Shown: positions 1-7,474 of the stretch, piece after piece
How positions within the stretch are numbered: the stretch's first letter is position 1
How the letters are laid out: the number at the start of each line of letters is the position of its first letter
Assembly (NCBI GenBank): GCA_036939755.1
Contig: JALLAZ010000453.1
Location: forward strand, 1-15,276
Direction of reading: 5' to 3'
DNA: 15,276 nt
Source: Stephanodiscus triporus
Lineage: Eukaryota; Bacillariophyta; Thalassiosirophyceae; Thalassiosirales; Thalassiosiraceae
The notes under the pieces: model-generated
What the model saw: only the letters and a program-made list of their open reading frames with translations
Databases searched by the model: none
Told to the model about the DNA's origin: nothing
Program-made: the position numbers and the translations under genes

Positions 1-13
1 ATAAGGAGTCGTG

Positions 14-28
14 CCAAAACCATTTTGG
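14..28. repeat. Short inverted repeat at window start
   Basis: CCAAAA and TTTTGG flank the trinucleotide CCA, forming a perfect 6-bp inverted repeat. It lies about 160 bp upstream of gene 1 and could be a small binding site; nothing more can be said. Confidence 0.3.
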
Positions 29-110
29 GGGGCGCCCTCAATACTCCCCCCCCCCAAATCCAGTGTCTTCCTGCTCGAAATCTGAAATCCCTCAAGTCCA
101 ACTTCTCTTC

Positions 111-123
111 TTTCCCGCCAAAA
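111..123 (+). promoter_or_regulatory. E2F-like site upstream of gene 1
   Basis: TTTCCCGCCAAAA lies 64 bp upstream of the ATG at 187 and matches the canonical eukaryotic E2F/DP consensus (TTTSSCGC, often TTTCCCGCC). Similar motifs recur upstream of the Nudix gene and the Dpy-30 gene in this window. That it is bound here is inferred from the motif alone. Confidence 0.4.
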
Positions 124-186
124 CATACTAGCTCCTCGTTCGTCATTCGTGTCATTCGTTCGCCGCAAGAAAAAAACACCGCAACG

Positions 187-1881
187 ATGATGCTCCACCC
201 CGCCGTCCTCCTCACCATATCCCTGGCGGCGGCCATCGTCTCGCCCACACTATGCGGCGGCGTCGCGGCGTTCGCCCCCGGCGGATCGTCGTCGGCGACG
301 ACGACGACCGCGCGACCGCGAGGGGACGGTCGTCACGGCGTCATCGTCGATCACCGACGTCACGACGTCGTCGACAACCCCCGACGACTTCGGCCGCGGA
401 CATCCACCGCCGCCGCCGCCGCCGGAGCCGGCGAAGTCCCCGACGAAGACGAAGACGATCCGACGAGGGTCGTCAATCCCTACGCCGATCCCAATTACCC
501 CGACCTCGAGTTCGTGAACTACGACGATCCGGAGTACTCCGCCGATCGGTCCGAGTACTCCGACGGCTCCGACGACGTGATCATCGACAACGTCGACGCG
601 ACCCTCGCCGAGATCGAGGCGATGAGGGAGGATCGACGCAAACGCAACGACGAGTATCAGTTCGAGACCTACCACGCGTCGGTGCTACGGGGCGGCGAGC
701 GCAGCCTGGGAGAGTGGACGGTCTTCCAAACCGACACGTTCATGGGACGGGGGGCTCGTTTGCTGAGGGATCCGAAGGCTCAGGGCGTGCCGCGATTGGT
801 CCGGCGGGACGGGATACTGAAGGTGGTGAGTCGGGGGAGCAAGGTGATCGTCGATCCGGAGGCATCGTGGAGGGTCGACGGGGAGAGGATAGTTCACGAG
901 GAGAGGCTCGCGACGCACGACGACTTCCCCGCTCTCATGATGATGATCGACGACGACGACTACGATTACGATGACGATAGCGATAACGACGGATCATCAA
1001 GGAAGAGCGAGGACGCCGCGCACGTCGAGGGTTCGCGATGCTGGCCGGACGAGCTGTCGAGCCTCGACTTTCGCGGCCCGGGGGGTAACATGTGCGTGGG
1101 GAAGGCGTACACGACCTGCGACGCGACGCCGCTGTCGTCATCGTCGTCGACGACGACGCGCGAACACGAGGAGCGACAGCGACACGAGGGGCCGTTTCGG
1201 GAGATGCGAGCCGAGCTCGGGGTGCAGGAGAACGGGATGAGGTTCCGCGTCAAGCTGGATTACGCCCTGTTGGAGGAGGAGGAGGACGACGACGACGCCT
1301 CCGTCGTGCCCCCGCCGTTGCACCTGCGAACGCTGACGGTATGTCGCGAGACGCTGGACGGGTATTGGCCCAGGCCATCGGACAATGAGTCGTCGTCTTC
1401 GGGAGGAGGGGCGGGAGGGGCACGCGACGGCGGCGAGGGGAGGTCGGGCGGGGGGGTGCGTAGGACCGATCATCAGGAGGAGATCACGAGGGCGCTCTTC
1501 GGGCCGCCGGGCGCGCCGGGGGGGCTGTACGATCCGCCCCCCGTGGGGAGCGAGGAACGCGCGATTTCGAATTACATGCTCCTCGACTTCGAGGGGGGCG
1601 CGACGCTGCTTTTGCCGCACAGGTTGGATCAACATGGGGAGGAGGAGGGCGAGGAGGACGGGGGGGGTCGGGGGGAGGATGCTAGTAGCCCCTCCTCCTC
1701 CCAACTCGGTTGGGTGACGAGCCTCGATTGGACGCCCGGCAGGATCCGGTATCAGGTGGATAGGAAGGTCCTGGGCGGGACGAAGCTGAAGGGCCTACGC
1801 ACGCTCGAGCTAAGCGAGGTCCAGGGCGAGGATGCGGATAGATGGAGACCGAAGGATGGAGGGTCGAACATGCGGCAATGA
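187..1881 (+). CDS. Plastid-targeted protein of unknown function (564 aa)
   Basis: I do not recognise a named family. I start at the ATGATG at 187 because the reading frame upstream of it is leader-like, while the protein from here opens with a classic diatom plastid presequence: a hydrophobic signal peptide (about residues 3-27) ending in V-A-A|F-A-P (residues 26-31, Phe predicted at +1), then a Ser/Thr/Arg/Ala-rich transit stretch. The mature part starts around residue 100 with an acidic Asp/Glu/Tyr-rich region (NPYADPNYPDLEF). It has an ordered-looking block near residues 155-185 (YQFETYHASVLRGG, GEWTVFQT) and a C-terminal block near residues 507-555 (LGWVTSLDWTPGRIRYQVDRK). Between these lie low-complexity acidic and Gly-rich insertions (about residues 255-270 and 390-450, and again near 480-500). 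The GEWTVF block could suggest a small beta-barrel, calycin-like fold, but that is a guess. No intron is needed. Coding status is likely; function is unknown. Confidence 0.75.
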   Translation: MMLHPAVLLTISLAAAIVSPTLCGGVAAFAPGGSSSATTTTARPRGDGRHGVIVDHRRHDVVDNPRRLRPRTSTAAAAAGAGEVPDEDEDDPTRVVNPYADPNYPDLEFVNYDDPEYSADRSEYSDGSDDVIIDNVDATLAEIEAMREDRRKRNDEYQFETYHASVLRGGERSLGEWTVFQTDTFMGRGARLLRDPKAQGVPRLVRRDGILKVVSRGSKVIVDPEASWRVDGERIVHEERLATHDDFPALMMMIDDDDYDYDDDSDNDGSSRKSEDAAHVEGSRCWPDELSSLDFRGPGGNMCVGKAYTTCDATPLSSSSSTTTREHEERQRHEGPFREMRAELGVQENGMRFRVKLDYALLEEEEDDDDASVVPPPLHLRTLTVCRETLDGYWPRPSDNESSSSGGGAGGARDGGEGRSGGGVRRTDHQEEITRALFGPPGAPGGLYDPPPVGSEERAISNYMLLDFEGGATLLLPHRLDQHGEEEGEEDGGGRGEDASSPSSSQLGWVTSLDWTPGRIRYQVDRKVLGGTKLKGLRTLELSEVQGEDADRWRPKDGGSNMRQ

Positions 1882-2250
1882 GGGACCTCCGTCAAATTCA
1901 GTGGTGAGGGCGAACGACAACTCTTTTTTTGATCGAATCGAATCGTCAGGCTATAATATAAATCTAAACCAATTCGATCTGTTAATTAATCATAAACAAT
2001 ACGCTACTCTAAGTAATAATGTGACTTCTACTATCGATCCTACTTATCTTGGACAATAATTTTTCACTTGACGTCCCAGATGGGTGTTGGAAGAATTCTT
2101 GTGTTAGAAACAGCCTGAAATTCTCATTTCTTCAGGGGCCGGATTGTCAGCTGGGGCTGCCTGTACAGCATAGTGTTATGATGTGTACAAGATATTATCT
2201 CCTTGTTTATCAGAAGAGCTCATCGGAATTCCCCATGAGAGAGCAGGCGT
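1882..2250. other. Convergent 3' intergenic space, gene 1 / LYR gene
   Basis: This 369-bp stretch lies between the stop codons of gene 1 (+) and the LYR-motif gene (-). Its first part (about 1921-2060) is AT-rich with TTAATTAATCATAAACA, as expected of 3' UTR and termination sequence. I see no further gene or RNA. Confidence 0.6.
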
Positions 2251-3158
2251 CTACTTCGATTTTTCTTCGTCGTCCCCTTGCCAAGGCCACCGCACCCCCA
2301 CCCTCTCATGACGATCTTCCCTGTCCACGTCGTTATTCTGCGTCGACGACGATAAGTAATGTTGCGGACAGCTGGGCGTCGCAGAAACCCTTTGCCAAGG
2401 CCACTGCACCCCCACCCTCCCACGTCGATCTTCCTCGTCCTGGATGTTGATCCAGCTGTCCGTGTCGTAACTCTGTGACGACGACGGCGTCGCACTACTA
2501 GAAAACGATCGATCGCCGGCGGAATATCCCACCAACATTCCTATCTCGCGCAGTTTATGCTCTCCCTGAAAAATTAATCCGGTAGAGGAAATTAATTTCG
2601 TCAGGCGCCTGCACAACAACAACTCCAAAAAACCGCGACAACTGCACAACACAGCATGCCCTCCCTTGATCGACAAAAGTCTCTCACCTCGGAATACGCC
2701 ATATTCCTGGATATCGCATCCATATCCGTCCTCATCTTCACCCTGTACGACAGCCGCACCTCGTCCAACGCCGCTAGGCATCCATCTCCTCCGGCATTAT
2801 TCTTCTCATCGTCGGCAATGCCTCCGCGACCGCCGCCGCCATTCCTCGCGTCCACGAAACGTGCGAGTCTGACGAAATTTCGATATTGCCTGAGAACCTT
2901 CGCGCGATGGACGAAGTCCGCGAGGGACGGCACTCCTCCGCCGAGATGATCGCTCGACGTTCCCGACCCGCGGGTCCTCCTGCGAGGGGTCGTCGACGGT
3001 CGTCGTCGTTCTACGCGGGCGTCGTCGTTGGCGGCGGCGGAGGAGGAGGAGGAGGAGACGGGAAGGCGGAAGAAGCCCGCGCGTGCCCTCGCGAGGAGAA
3101 CGATCGTCGATGCCGAGGTGGGACTCGCCGCGGAGTGGGATAAGAACGAGAGGAGCAT
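2251..3158 (-). CDS. LYRM2: LYR-motif protein, LYRM2-like, mitochondrial (261 aa, two exons)
   Basis: Exon 1 is 3158-2688 (157 codons) and exon 2 is 2565-2251, joined in phase 0 across a GT-AG intron. The N-terminus (LSFLSHSAASPTSAST, then Arg/Ser-rich) fits a mitochondrial presequence. The LYR domain starts near residue 78 with SLADFVHRAKVLRQYRNFVR, the LYRM2 pattern (a Leu-x-x-Phe...Val-Leu-x-x-Tyr-Arg helix), but with Gln-Tyr-Arg (91-93) in place of Leu-Tyr-Arg. A Gly-rich insertion (about 106-128) separates helix 1 from helix 2 (DEVRLSYRVKMRTDMDAISR). The domain is completed only after splicing (MAYSE/GEHKLREIGMLVGY), which supports the intron. LYR proteins dock on mitochondrial acyl-carrier protein and assist complex I or Fe-S assembly. 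The tail (about 180-261) is specific to this protein and carries a 38-residue tandem duplication. The gene is divergent from the desaturase. Confidence 0.75.
2278..2450 (-). repeat. 114-bp tandem duplication inside LYRM2-like exon 2
   Basis: Two copies of a unit with period 114 bp (anchors at 2278 and 2392, both starting TTGCCAAGGCCAC/T) encode 38-residue repeats ending VGVQWPWQ (residues 208-215) and VGVRWPWQ (246-253). Preceding acidic-basic segments (DEEDRRGR / DREDRHER) and Ser/Thr/Pro linkers (SATPS) also repeat. Because the period is a multiple of three, the frame is kept. Confidence 0.75.
2566..2687 (-). other. Spliceosomal intron in LYRM2-like gene (122 bp)
   Basis: On the minus strand the donor is GAG|GTGAGAG and the acceptor is TTTTTCAG|GGAG. 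Removing it joins the two halves of helix 2/3 of the LYR domain in frame (phase 0). Without splicing, exon 1 would run on into Cys-rich nonsense and stop at 2601. Confidence 0.8.
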
Positions 3159-3583
3159 GGGTTATAGTGTGAATAGTGTGTGCGCGCGTGTGTGTTCGTC
3201 TTGTTACCACGACGACGAGGAACTCCGACGATGTATTAATATGAAATGCCTTCCAGGACGGCTATCCCCGTCGCCCCCCGCCCCCGGGCGAAATCGAGGC
3301 TATTCGGTGCCTGCGTGCTTCTCAGCGGGGTTCGGGTTAGTTTCCCTGACATTCATATTTCGTGGTCGTATTAATTTCGTCGAATCTTCGTGGTTGAGGC
3401 AAAGTGGGGAGTCAGCGCTGGCAGGAAGGAATCCCGTAGAGACGATACTGATTCCACTGTACTGTACGTGGTCCGTCCGTTGCCATCCGAGCCCGCCCCC
3501 CCAACACTCTGCCTCATTTTTTTTCTTCTTGAGAAGACAACGCAACAGCCGGCGGCTTCTGTCGCTCCTCGCAATAAAATTCG
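3159..3583. promoter_or_regulatory. Divergent promoter space, LYRM2-like / desaturase
   Basis: These 425 bp separate two ATG codons pointing away from each other, so they must hold both promoters and 5' leaders. A perfect 20-nt alternating purine-pyrimidine tract of GT/GC dinucleotides lies at 3176-3195, just upstream of the LYRM2-like start. TATTAAT-like AT-rich patches occur near 3235 and 3369. An in-frame TAA at 3575, nine bases before the desaturase ATG, fixes that start. I see no TATA box I would defend. Confidence 0.55.
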
Positions 3584-5113
3584 ATGCCACCCCTCCGGAG
3601 CCACGAGGAGGACTCCGTCCGGGGCGTTCTGGCGTCGCCTCACGCGATTACTACGGAATTATCGTCCTCCCCGAACGATGCGGAGGCGATCGTCGCGGCG
3701 AACGCGAAGCCTCCCCCCGGGGGGGCGACGCATGACGGAAGTCGTCGTTACACCCTCGCCGAGGTGGCGAGGCACAACGTCGTGGGGGACGCCTGGATAG
3801 TGTACAAGGGACGCGTCCTCGACGTGTCGAAATGGATGTCGAATCATCCCGGCGGCGCGCAGACGATATTGCGTTTCGCGGGCATGGACGCCACGGACGA
3901 ACTCCGTGCCTTCCACGACGATTGGGTCCTCGAAACGAGGGTGCCGCACTTCGTCATCGGCGAGGTCGTCACGGAGGAGGAGACGACGACGACGACGACT
4001 TCGGAATTGGTCAATGATTTTCGTGCGCTCGGCGAGGCGTTCGACGAGCTCGGATATTTCCGCGTCTCGCCTTGGTTCTACGTGAGGAAGGTGACTACGG
4101 TGTTCTGCATCTTCCTTTGCTCCCTGGGACTGCTCTTCGGAACATCGTCCTCCGCCGCCCACGCTGCCTCGGCCATATTGATGGGAATCTTCTGGCAACA
4201 ATTCGCGTTCGTGGGACACGACGTCGGTCACATGTCCGCGAGGACGCACGCGCGGGACAATATCGACGTGCCCCGACTCGGCGCGCTCGTCACGTTCTTC
4301 AACGGCATATCCGTCGCGTGGTGGAAGGCCACGCACAACGTCCATCACGCCGTGCCGAACACGATCGATTGCGATCCCGACATCGCCCACCTTCCCGTGT
4401 TCGCGCTGCACAGGAATATGTTCGGCTCTCTTTACAACAGGTACCACGGACGCGTCATGGAGTTCGATTGGCTTGCGAGGAATGTCTTCGTGCCGTATCA
4501 GCACCTGTGGTACTATCCCATCATGTGCGTCGCGAGGTTCAACCTGTACATCCAATCGGTGCTTTTCCTCCTTTCCTCCGACGACGGACACGGCGGAAGG
4601 ACGAGGCTTGACACGGCGGCGTTTGTCGGTTTCTTCTCCTGGCTGTCGCTGCTGGTGTCGTGCATACCGACGTGGAAGGAGCGCGTCGCGTACGTCCTCC
4701 TTAGTCACGCCGTGGCGGGACTGCTCAACGTGCAGATCACGCTGTCGCACTTCTCCCGGCCCATCTTCGGATCGTCGGCCGAGGGGGACGGTCCGAACAA
4801 GAAGTACGGGGGGGACTTCTTCACGCGCAACGTCATATCCTCGTTGGACGTCGCCTGCCCGACCTACCTGGATTGGTTCCACGGAGGCCTGCAGTTCCAG
4901 ACGCTGCACCACCTGTATCCCCGCCTCGGACGGCAGCACTTGCGCAAGACCGAGCCCCTGATCGCGTCCCTGTGTAAGAAACACTCCCTGCCGTATTCTC
5001 GCAAATCGTTCGTGGAATGTAACGTGGAAGTTTACGAAACATTGAAGAACGCTGGCCTCCAAGCCCGTGCCTGGTCGCCGTTGATCTACGAGTCAATGTG
5101 CGCTCATGGATAG
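3584..5113 (+). CDS. Cytochrome b5-fusion front-end desaturase (509 aa)
   Basis: This membrane di-iron desaturase probably acts at the ER and inserts a double bond between an existing one, or the head group, and the carboxyl end of an acyl or sphingoid chain. The N-terminal cytochrome b5 domain (about residues 55-128) has the heme motif HPGG (88-91) and second heme His (H111, AFH). The desaturase domain carries all three His boxes: HDVGH (212-216), HNVHH (251-255) and QTLHH (439-443). The Gln in box 3 is diagnostic of front-end enzymes. Hydrophobic segments lie near 170-186, 192-210, 310-330, 343-360 and 366-386. The stretch NTIDCDPDIAHLPVFAL after box 2 resembles delta-8 sphingolipid and delta-6-type desaturases. 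Regiospecificity cannot be read from sequence; delta-8 sphingolipid or delta-6 acyl activity are the main candidates. The start follows an in-frame TAA, and no intron is needed. Confidence 0.93.
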   Translation: MPPLRSHEEDSVRGVLASPHAITTELSSSPNDAEAIVAANAKPPPGGATHDGSRRYTLAEVARHNVVGDAWIVYKGRVLDVSKWMSNHPGGAQTILRFAGMDATDELRAFHDDWVLETRVPHFVIGEVVTEEETTTTTTSELVNDFRALGEAFDELGYFRVSPWFYVRKVTTVFCIFLCSLGLLFGTSSSAAHAASAILMGIFWQQFAFVGHDVGHMSARTHARDNIDVPRLGALVTFFNGISVAWWKATHNVHHAVPNTIDCDPDIAHLPVFALHRNMFGSLYNRYHGRVMEFDWLARNVFVPYQHLWYYPIMCVARFNLYIQSVLFLLSSDDGHGGRTRLDTAAFVGFFSWLSLLVSCIPTWKERVAYVLLSHAVAGLLNVQITLSHFSRPIFGSSAEGDGPNKKYGGDFFTRNVISSLDVACPTYLDWFHGGLQFQTLHHLYPRLGRQHLRKTEPLIASLCKKHSLPYSRKSFVECNVEVYETLKNAGLQARAWSPLIYESMCAHG

Positions 5114-5376
5114 GAACGGATCCCGATTCAGAGTCGAGTGCAGACCCGTACTCTATGTTTTACATCGAGGATGTAATCGCGCTGTAATATGTGCTTGTTG
5201 TCTCCATATTTTGTCCAGTGTCCAAGAATTGTTTTGTTAACTCGTGTGAGTGTTGCGCAGATAGATGCAGCTCAAGTCACGAAAACTCTCATAATCAGAG
5301 AGTTCACGTGCCACCTCTAGTCTCTTGACCTAATTTAAATGGAATCTTACAATATGTAATCTTTTGACTTTCACGG
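5114..5376. other. Convergent 3' space, desaturase / Nudix
   Basis: This 263-bp space lies between two facing stop codons. It contains a hairpin-capable repeat at 5284-5304 (AACTCTC, 7-nt loop, GAGAGTT) followed directly by CACGTG at 5305. The hairpin could serve 3'-end formation of either transcript; that is inference. Confidence 0.45.
5284..5304. repeat. Stem-loop in shared 3' region
   Basis: The perfect 7-bp arms AACTCTC and GAGAGTT flank ATAATCA. It sits 170 bp after the desaturase stop and 73 bp after the Nudix stop, in both probable 3' UTRs. Confidence 0.4.
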
Positions 5377-6120
5377 TCATATACTTATTACATTTCTCCC
5401 TTCTTCTTCGATCTCCCATTGTCCATCCGCTGTCAAGATCTTGGCTCGCTCCTGAATAGCTGGACTGACTTCATCTCTCACACCACGCGCGTATTCAAGA
5501 GCCCATTTAATGGTAGGGAAAGCGAGATCATCCCAAGGAATATCGTCCCAGGCAACGAACTTGACATCGCTCGACTCGGGTCCCGGCTCATAGTCGTCGC
5601 TCTCGAGTTCGACCCGAAAAATCATCTGGACCTGCATCCCAGCCAAATTGTAAATGGCGAGCAATTCCGAAGCTGCGGGATCGAACCTAACGCCGGCCTC
5701 CTCCCGCGTTTCCCTCGCCGCTCCCTGCCTCGTCGTCTCGCCCAACTCCAAATAGCCCTGGGGGTATCCCCACTTTCCGATGCACGGCTCGATCGCCCTC
5801 TTACAGAGCAGAACCCGATTTTCGCGAGTGCATATCGCCCCCACGACAATCTTGGGATTCCGATAATGAACGTGACCGCATTCGCGATTCCCGCAGACGT
5901 TCCTCGCCCGCTCGTCGCCCTCCGGCCTCATTAGCCTCGTCGGCGTGCCGCATTTTTCGCAGAACGCTGGGCCGGATTGCGACGCCGATAAACCAAATAT
6001 TCTGCCGGCATTCGAGGCGGACCGACGAAGTAGTATACTTTTGGGTGGTGATTTGTCGAGGTGGCTGGAACGCACGGGTAATGCTCCTGCAAGGAAGGAT
6101 GTGGCGACGCGATACATCAT
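5377..6120 (-). CDS. Zinc-ribbon Nudix hydrolase, NUDX23-like (247 aa)
   Basis: Nudix hydrolases cleave nucleoside diphosphates linked to another moiety. The closest family I recognise is plant NUDX23, a plastid FAD diphosphatase involved in flavin homeostasis. A Cys4 zinc ribbon comes first (C54-x2-C57 and C76-x4-C81), followed by YRNPKIVVGAI, as in that family. The Nudix box spans 122-144 (GYLELGE, seven residues, then REtREEAGV) with the metal-binding Glu cluster E140-E141 intact. The PGPES and W/F-DDIPWDDLAFPTI segments also match NUDX23. I start at the ATGATG at 6120, which gives a basic, Ser-rich organellar-type presequence (LLRRSASNAGRIFG); the open frame further upstream lies in promoter-like DNA. 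There is no A-F-A-P motif, so mitochondrial targeting is also possible. Its neighbour in the divergent pair is the plastid-targeted DprA-like gene. Confidence 0.88.
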   Translation of the reverse strand: MMYRVATSFLAGALPVRSSHLDKSPPKSILLRRSASNAGRIFGLSASQSGPAFCEKCGTPTRLMRPEGDERARNVCGNRECGHVHYRNPKIVVGAICTRENRVLLCKRAIEPCIGKWGYPQGYLELGETTRQGAARETREEAGVRFDPAASELLAIYNLAGMQVQMIFRVELESDDYEPGPESSDVKFVAWDDIPWDDLAFPTIKWALEYARGVRDEVSPAIQERAKILTADGQWEIEEEGRNVISI

Positions 6121-6224
6121 GTTTGTTGAATTTTGTGTTGTCGTCTGCCTGCGCGCGCGCTGCAAACAACACAACTTCAGTTTAAGAGCCGCCTCCCCGC
6201 CAAACTTTTCTTTCTCTCCTGACC

Positions 6225-6240
6225 TTTTCCCGCCGAAAAA
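6225..6240. promoter_or_regulatory. E2F-like site between Nudix and DprA-like genes
   Basis: TTTTCCCGCCGAAAAA fits the E2F/DP consensus and is nearly palindromic. A weaker copy, CCCGCCAAAC, lies 20 bp away at 6196-6205. They are 105 and 76 bp upstream of the Nudix ATG. Binding is inferred. Confidence 0.4.
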
Positions 6241-6278
6241 AATCCAGCTGGTGCGTTGTTGAGCATCCACCGCCCGAC

Positions 6279-6326
6279 TTCCGGATGGCCACGAACTCCA
6301 ACTTCGCCTCGAACCTCCATCCGGAA
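6279..6326. promoter_or_regulatory. Inverted pair of TTCCGGATGG motifs
   Basis: TTCCGGATGG (6279-6288) and its exact reverse complement CCATCCGGAA (6317-6326) are separated by 28 bp. A third exact copy lies in another divergent promoter space at 9418-9427. The arrangement suggests a dimeric or paired-protein binding site. Confidence 0.4.
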
Positions 6327-6487
6327 CCCACTGAGAAGTTATCTTCTGGCAACCCATCCATGTGCATTGGCTTCGGCTGTAGAACGCGTTTCTCCCATCT
6401 CTCTAGATAATGCTATTGTCTCAGCATCAGTAGCCATCTTTCTCTGTAGTATCTAAGGGATCGTTTGTTGTCCTTAACAACCAAACC

Positions 6488-7474
6488 ATGATGCCACACA
6501 TCTTTCTCACCGTCGCAACAATTCATTGCTGTCTAGCATTTGCTCCGCCGCGACGAACGACCTCCCCGACGTTACGCAATGCAGCTGAATTCCCAATGCG
6601 GAAGCGCACAAAGAATCATGTGCTGAGGGGCGGCAATCTTGATAATACCGGTAATCATCCGATTTTGAGCAGGCTGCGCTCCCACGAAACGGCCGTAAGT
6701 GCTACTTATGATACTGCTGGCAATGCGGACTACGACGATGACGCCCTCGTCTCGGACGAGTTGAAGCTGAGAGTGTCCACCGACGACGGGGGTGTGGGGG
6801 GATACAATCCAGGGAGGAACCTGGGACTCGAGCGCGATGCTCCCAACGTTGGCGATCCTCAGGTGGCGCAGCTCGAGCCGATGAACATAACGCAGGTGAT
6901 GACGGAATTGCAGGCGATCCAATCGCAGGGGCCGAAGAAATACTGCATCTTAGGGACGAGGCACTGTTCGTTCTTGCATCAGCAGATCGTGGAAATGCTG
7001 TAAGTGTCATGCCGTGATTGAAGATTTGCCCCGTTTGTTTATTGTGTCTCTACAAATATCCGATCAATGCGCATACATTTCAAATTATTACATCTCGTCG
7101 TACATAGGGCTTACGCGCTAGTTTTATCGGGCAATCACCTCTACACCTCTGGATCCGCGGGGACAAATGCCGCGGCAATTCGTGGAGCCCTTCGTGCCTT
7201 CCAACCCCAATTGCTCACGGTGGTCCTCCCCCAGAGTATGTCGAAACAAACTCCCGAGTCGCAGGAATTATTACAAGACGTTACCAACGTTGTTACCATG
7301 CCGCAAAATGACGCGATGCCATTGGACGTGGCCAGTAGGATTTGCAACTCGCATTTGTTGAGTCAGACGGATCACTTGATTAGCTTTGCGTTTCACGAGA
7401 GCAAGACTGTGTTGGAGGCTGCCCAAGAGGCGCAGAAGTTGGACATGCTGGTGACTCTTTTGTATCTTGATTGA
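6488..7474 (+). CDS. Plastid-targeted DprA/SLOG-like protein (292 aa, two exons)
   Basis: Exon 1 is 6488-6999 and exon 2 is 7108-7474; splicing restores the codon for Leu in EML|AYALVLSG. The N-terminus is a short signal peptide (residues 3-17) ending C-C-L-A|F-A-P-P, so plastid import is expected. After a variable linker to about residue 130, the conserved domain begins: KYCILGTRHCSFLHQQIVEM (from about 151), SGNHLYTSGSAGTNAAAIRGA (about 177-197), LLTVVLPQS, and a C-terminal ICNSHLLSQTDHLISFAFHES plus VTLLYLD. This matches plant and cyanobacterial proteins annotated as DNA recombination-mediator protein A-like. They share the Rossmann-type nucleotide-binding SLOG fold of bacterial DprA, with a Gly-rich TSGxAGTNAA loop. 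DprA itself loads RecA on single-stranded DNA; whether the plastid protein acts on DNA is not shown. Confidence is high for the family, low for the role. Confidence 0.82.
7000..7107 (+). other. Spliceosomal intron in DprA-like gene (108 bp)
   Basis: Donor CT|GTAAGT at 7000, acceptor CATAG|GGCT at 7106-7107. Without splicing the frame ends at a TAA inside the donor (7001-7003). With splicing, two halves of one conserved domain join in frame. Confidence 0.85.

Larger units (their letters stand above)
6121..6487. promoter_or_regulatory. Divergent promoter space, Nudix / DprA-like
   Basis: This 367-bp space lies between two divergent ATG codons. It holds, left to right: a GC alternating tract (about 6150-6164), CCCGCCAAAC (6196-6205), TTTTCCCGCCGAAAAA (6225-6240) and an inverted repeat of TTCCGGATGG (6279-6326). 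It is the most motif-dense intergenic region of the window. Confidence 0.6.

Noticed and set aside
250..1704. Several overlapping frames of 70-240 codons on both strands
   Set aside because: They are Arg-, Val- or Asp-rich shadows of the plastid-targeted gene, caused by its CGA/GAC-rich sequence.
3028..3735. 235-codon plus-strand frame
   Set aside because: It begins antisense to the LYRM2-like exon and crosses the divergent promoter; no domain, and the desaturase frame overlaps its end.
3659..5062. 467-codon open frame on the minus strand
   Set aside because: It lies wholly antisense to the desaturase, whose motifs are unmistakable. The Arg/Glu/Val-rich composition is the shadow expected from GC-rich codon bias.
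6121..6357. N-terminal extension of the Nudix frame to 6357
   Set aside because: The frame is open, but it covers the divergent promoter with E2F-like motifs, and the ATGATG at 6120 gives a sensible presequence.
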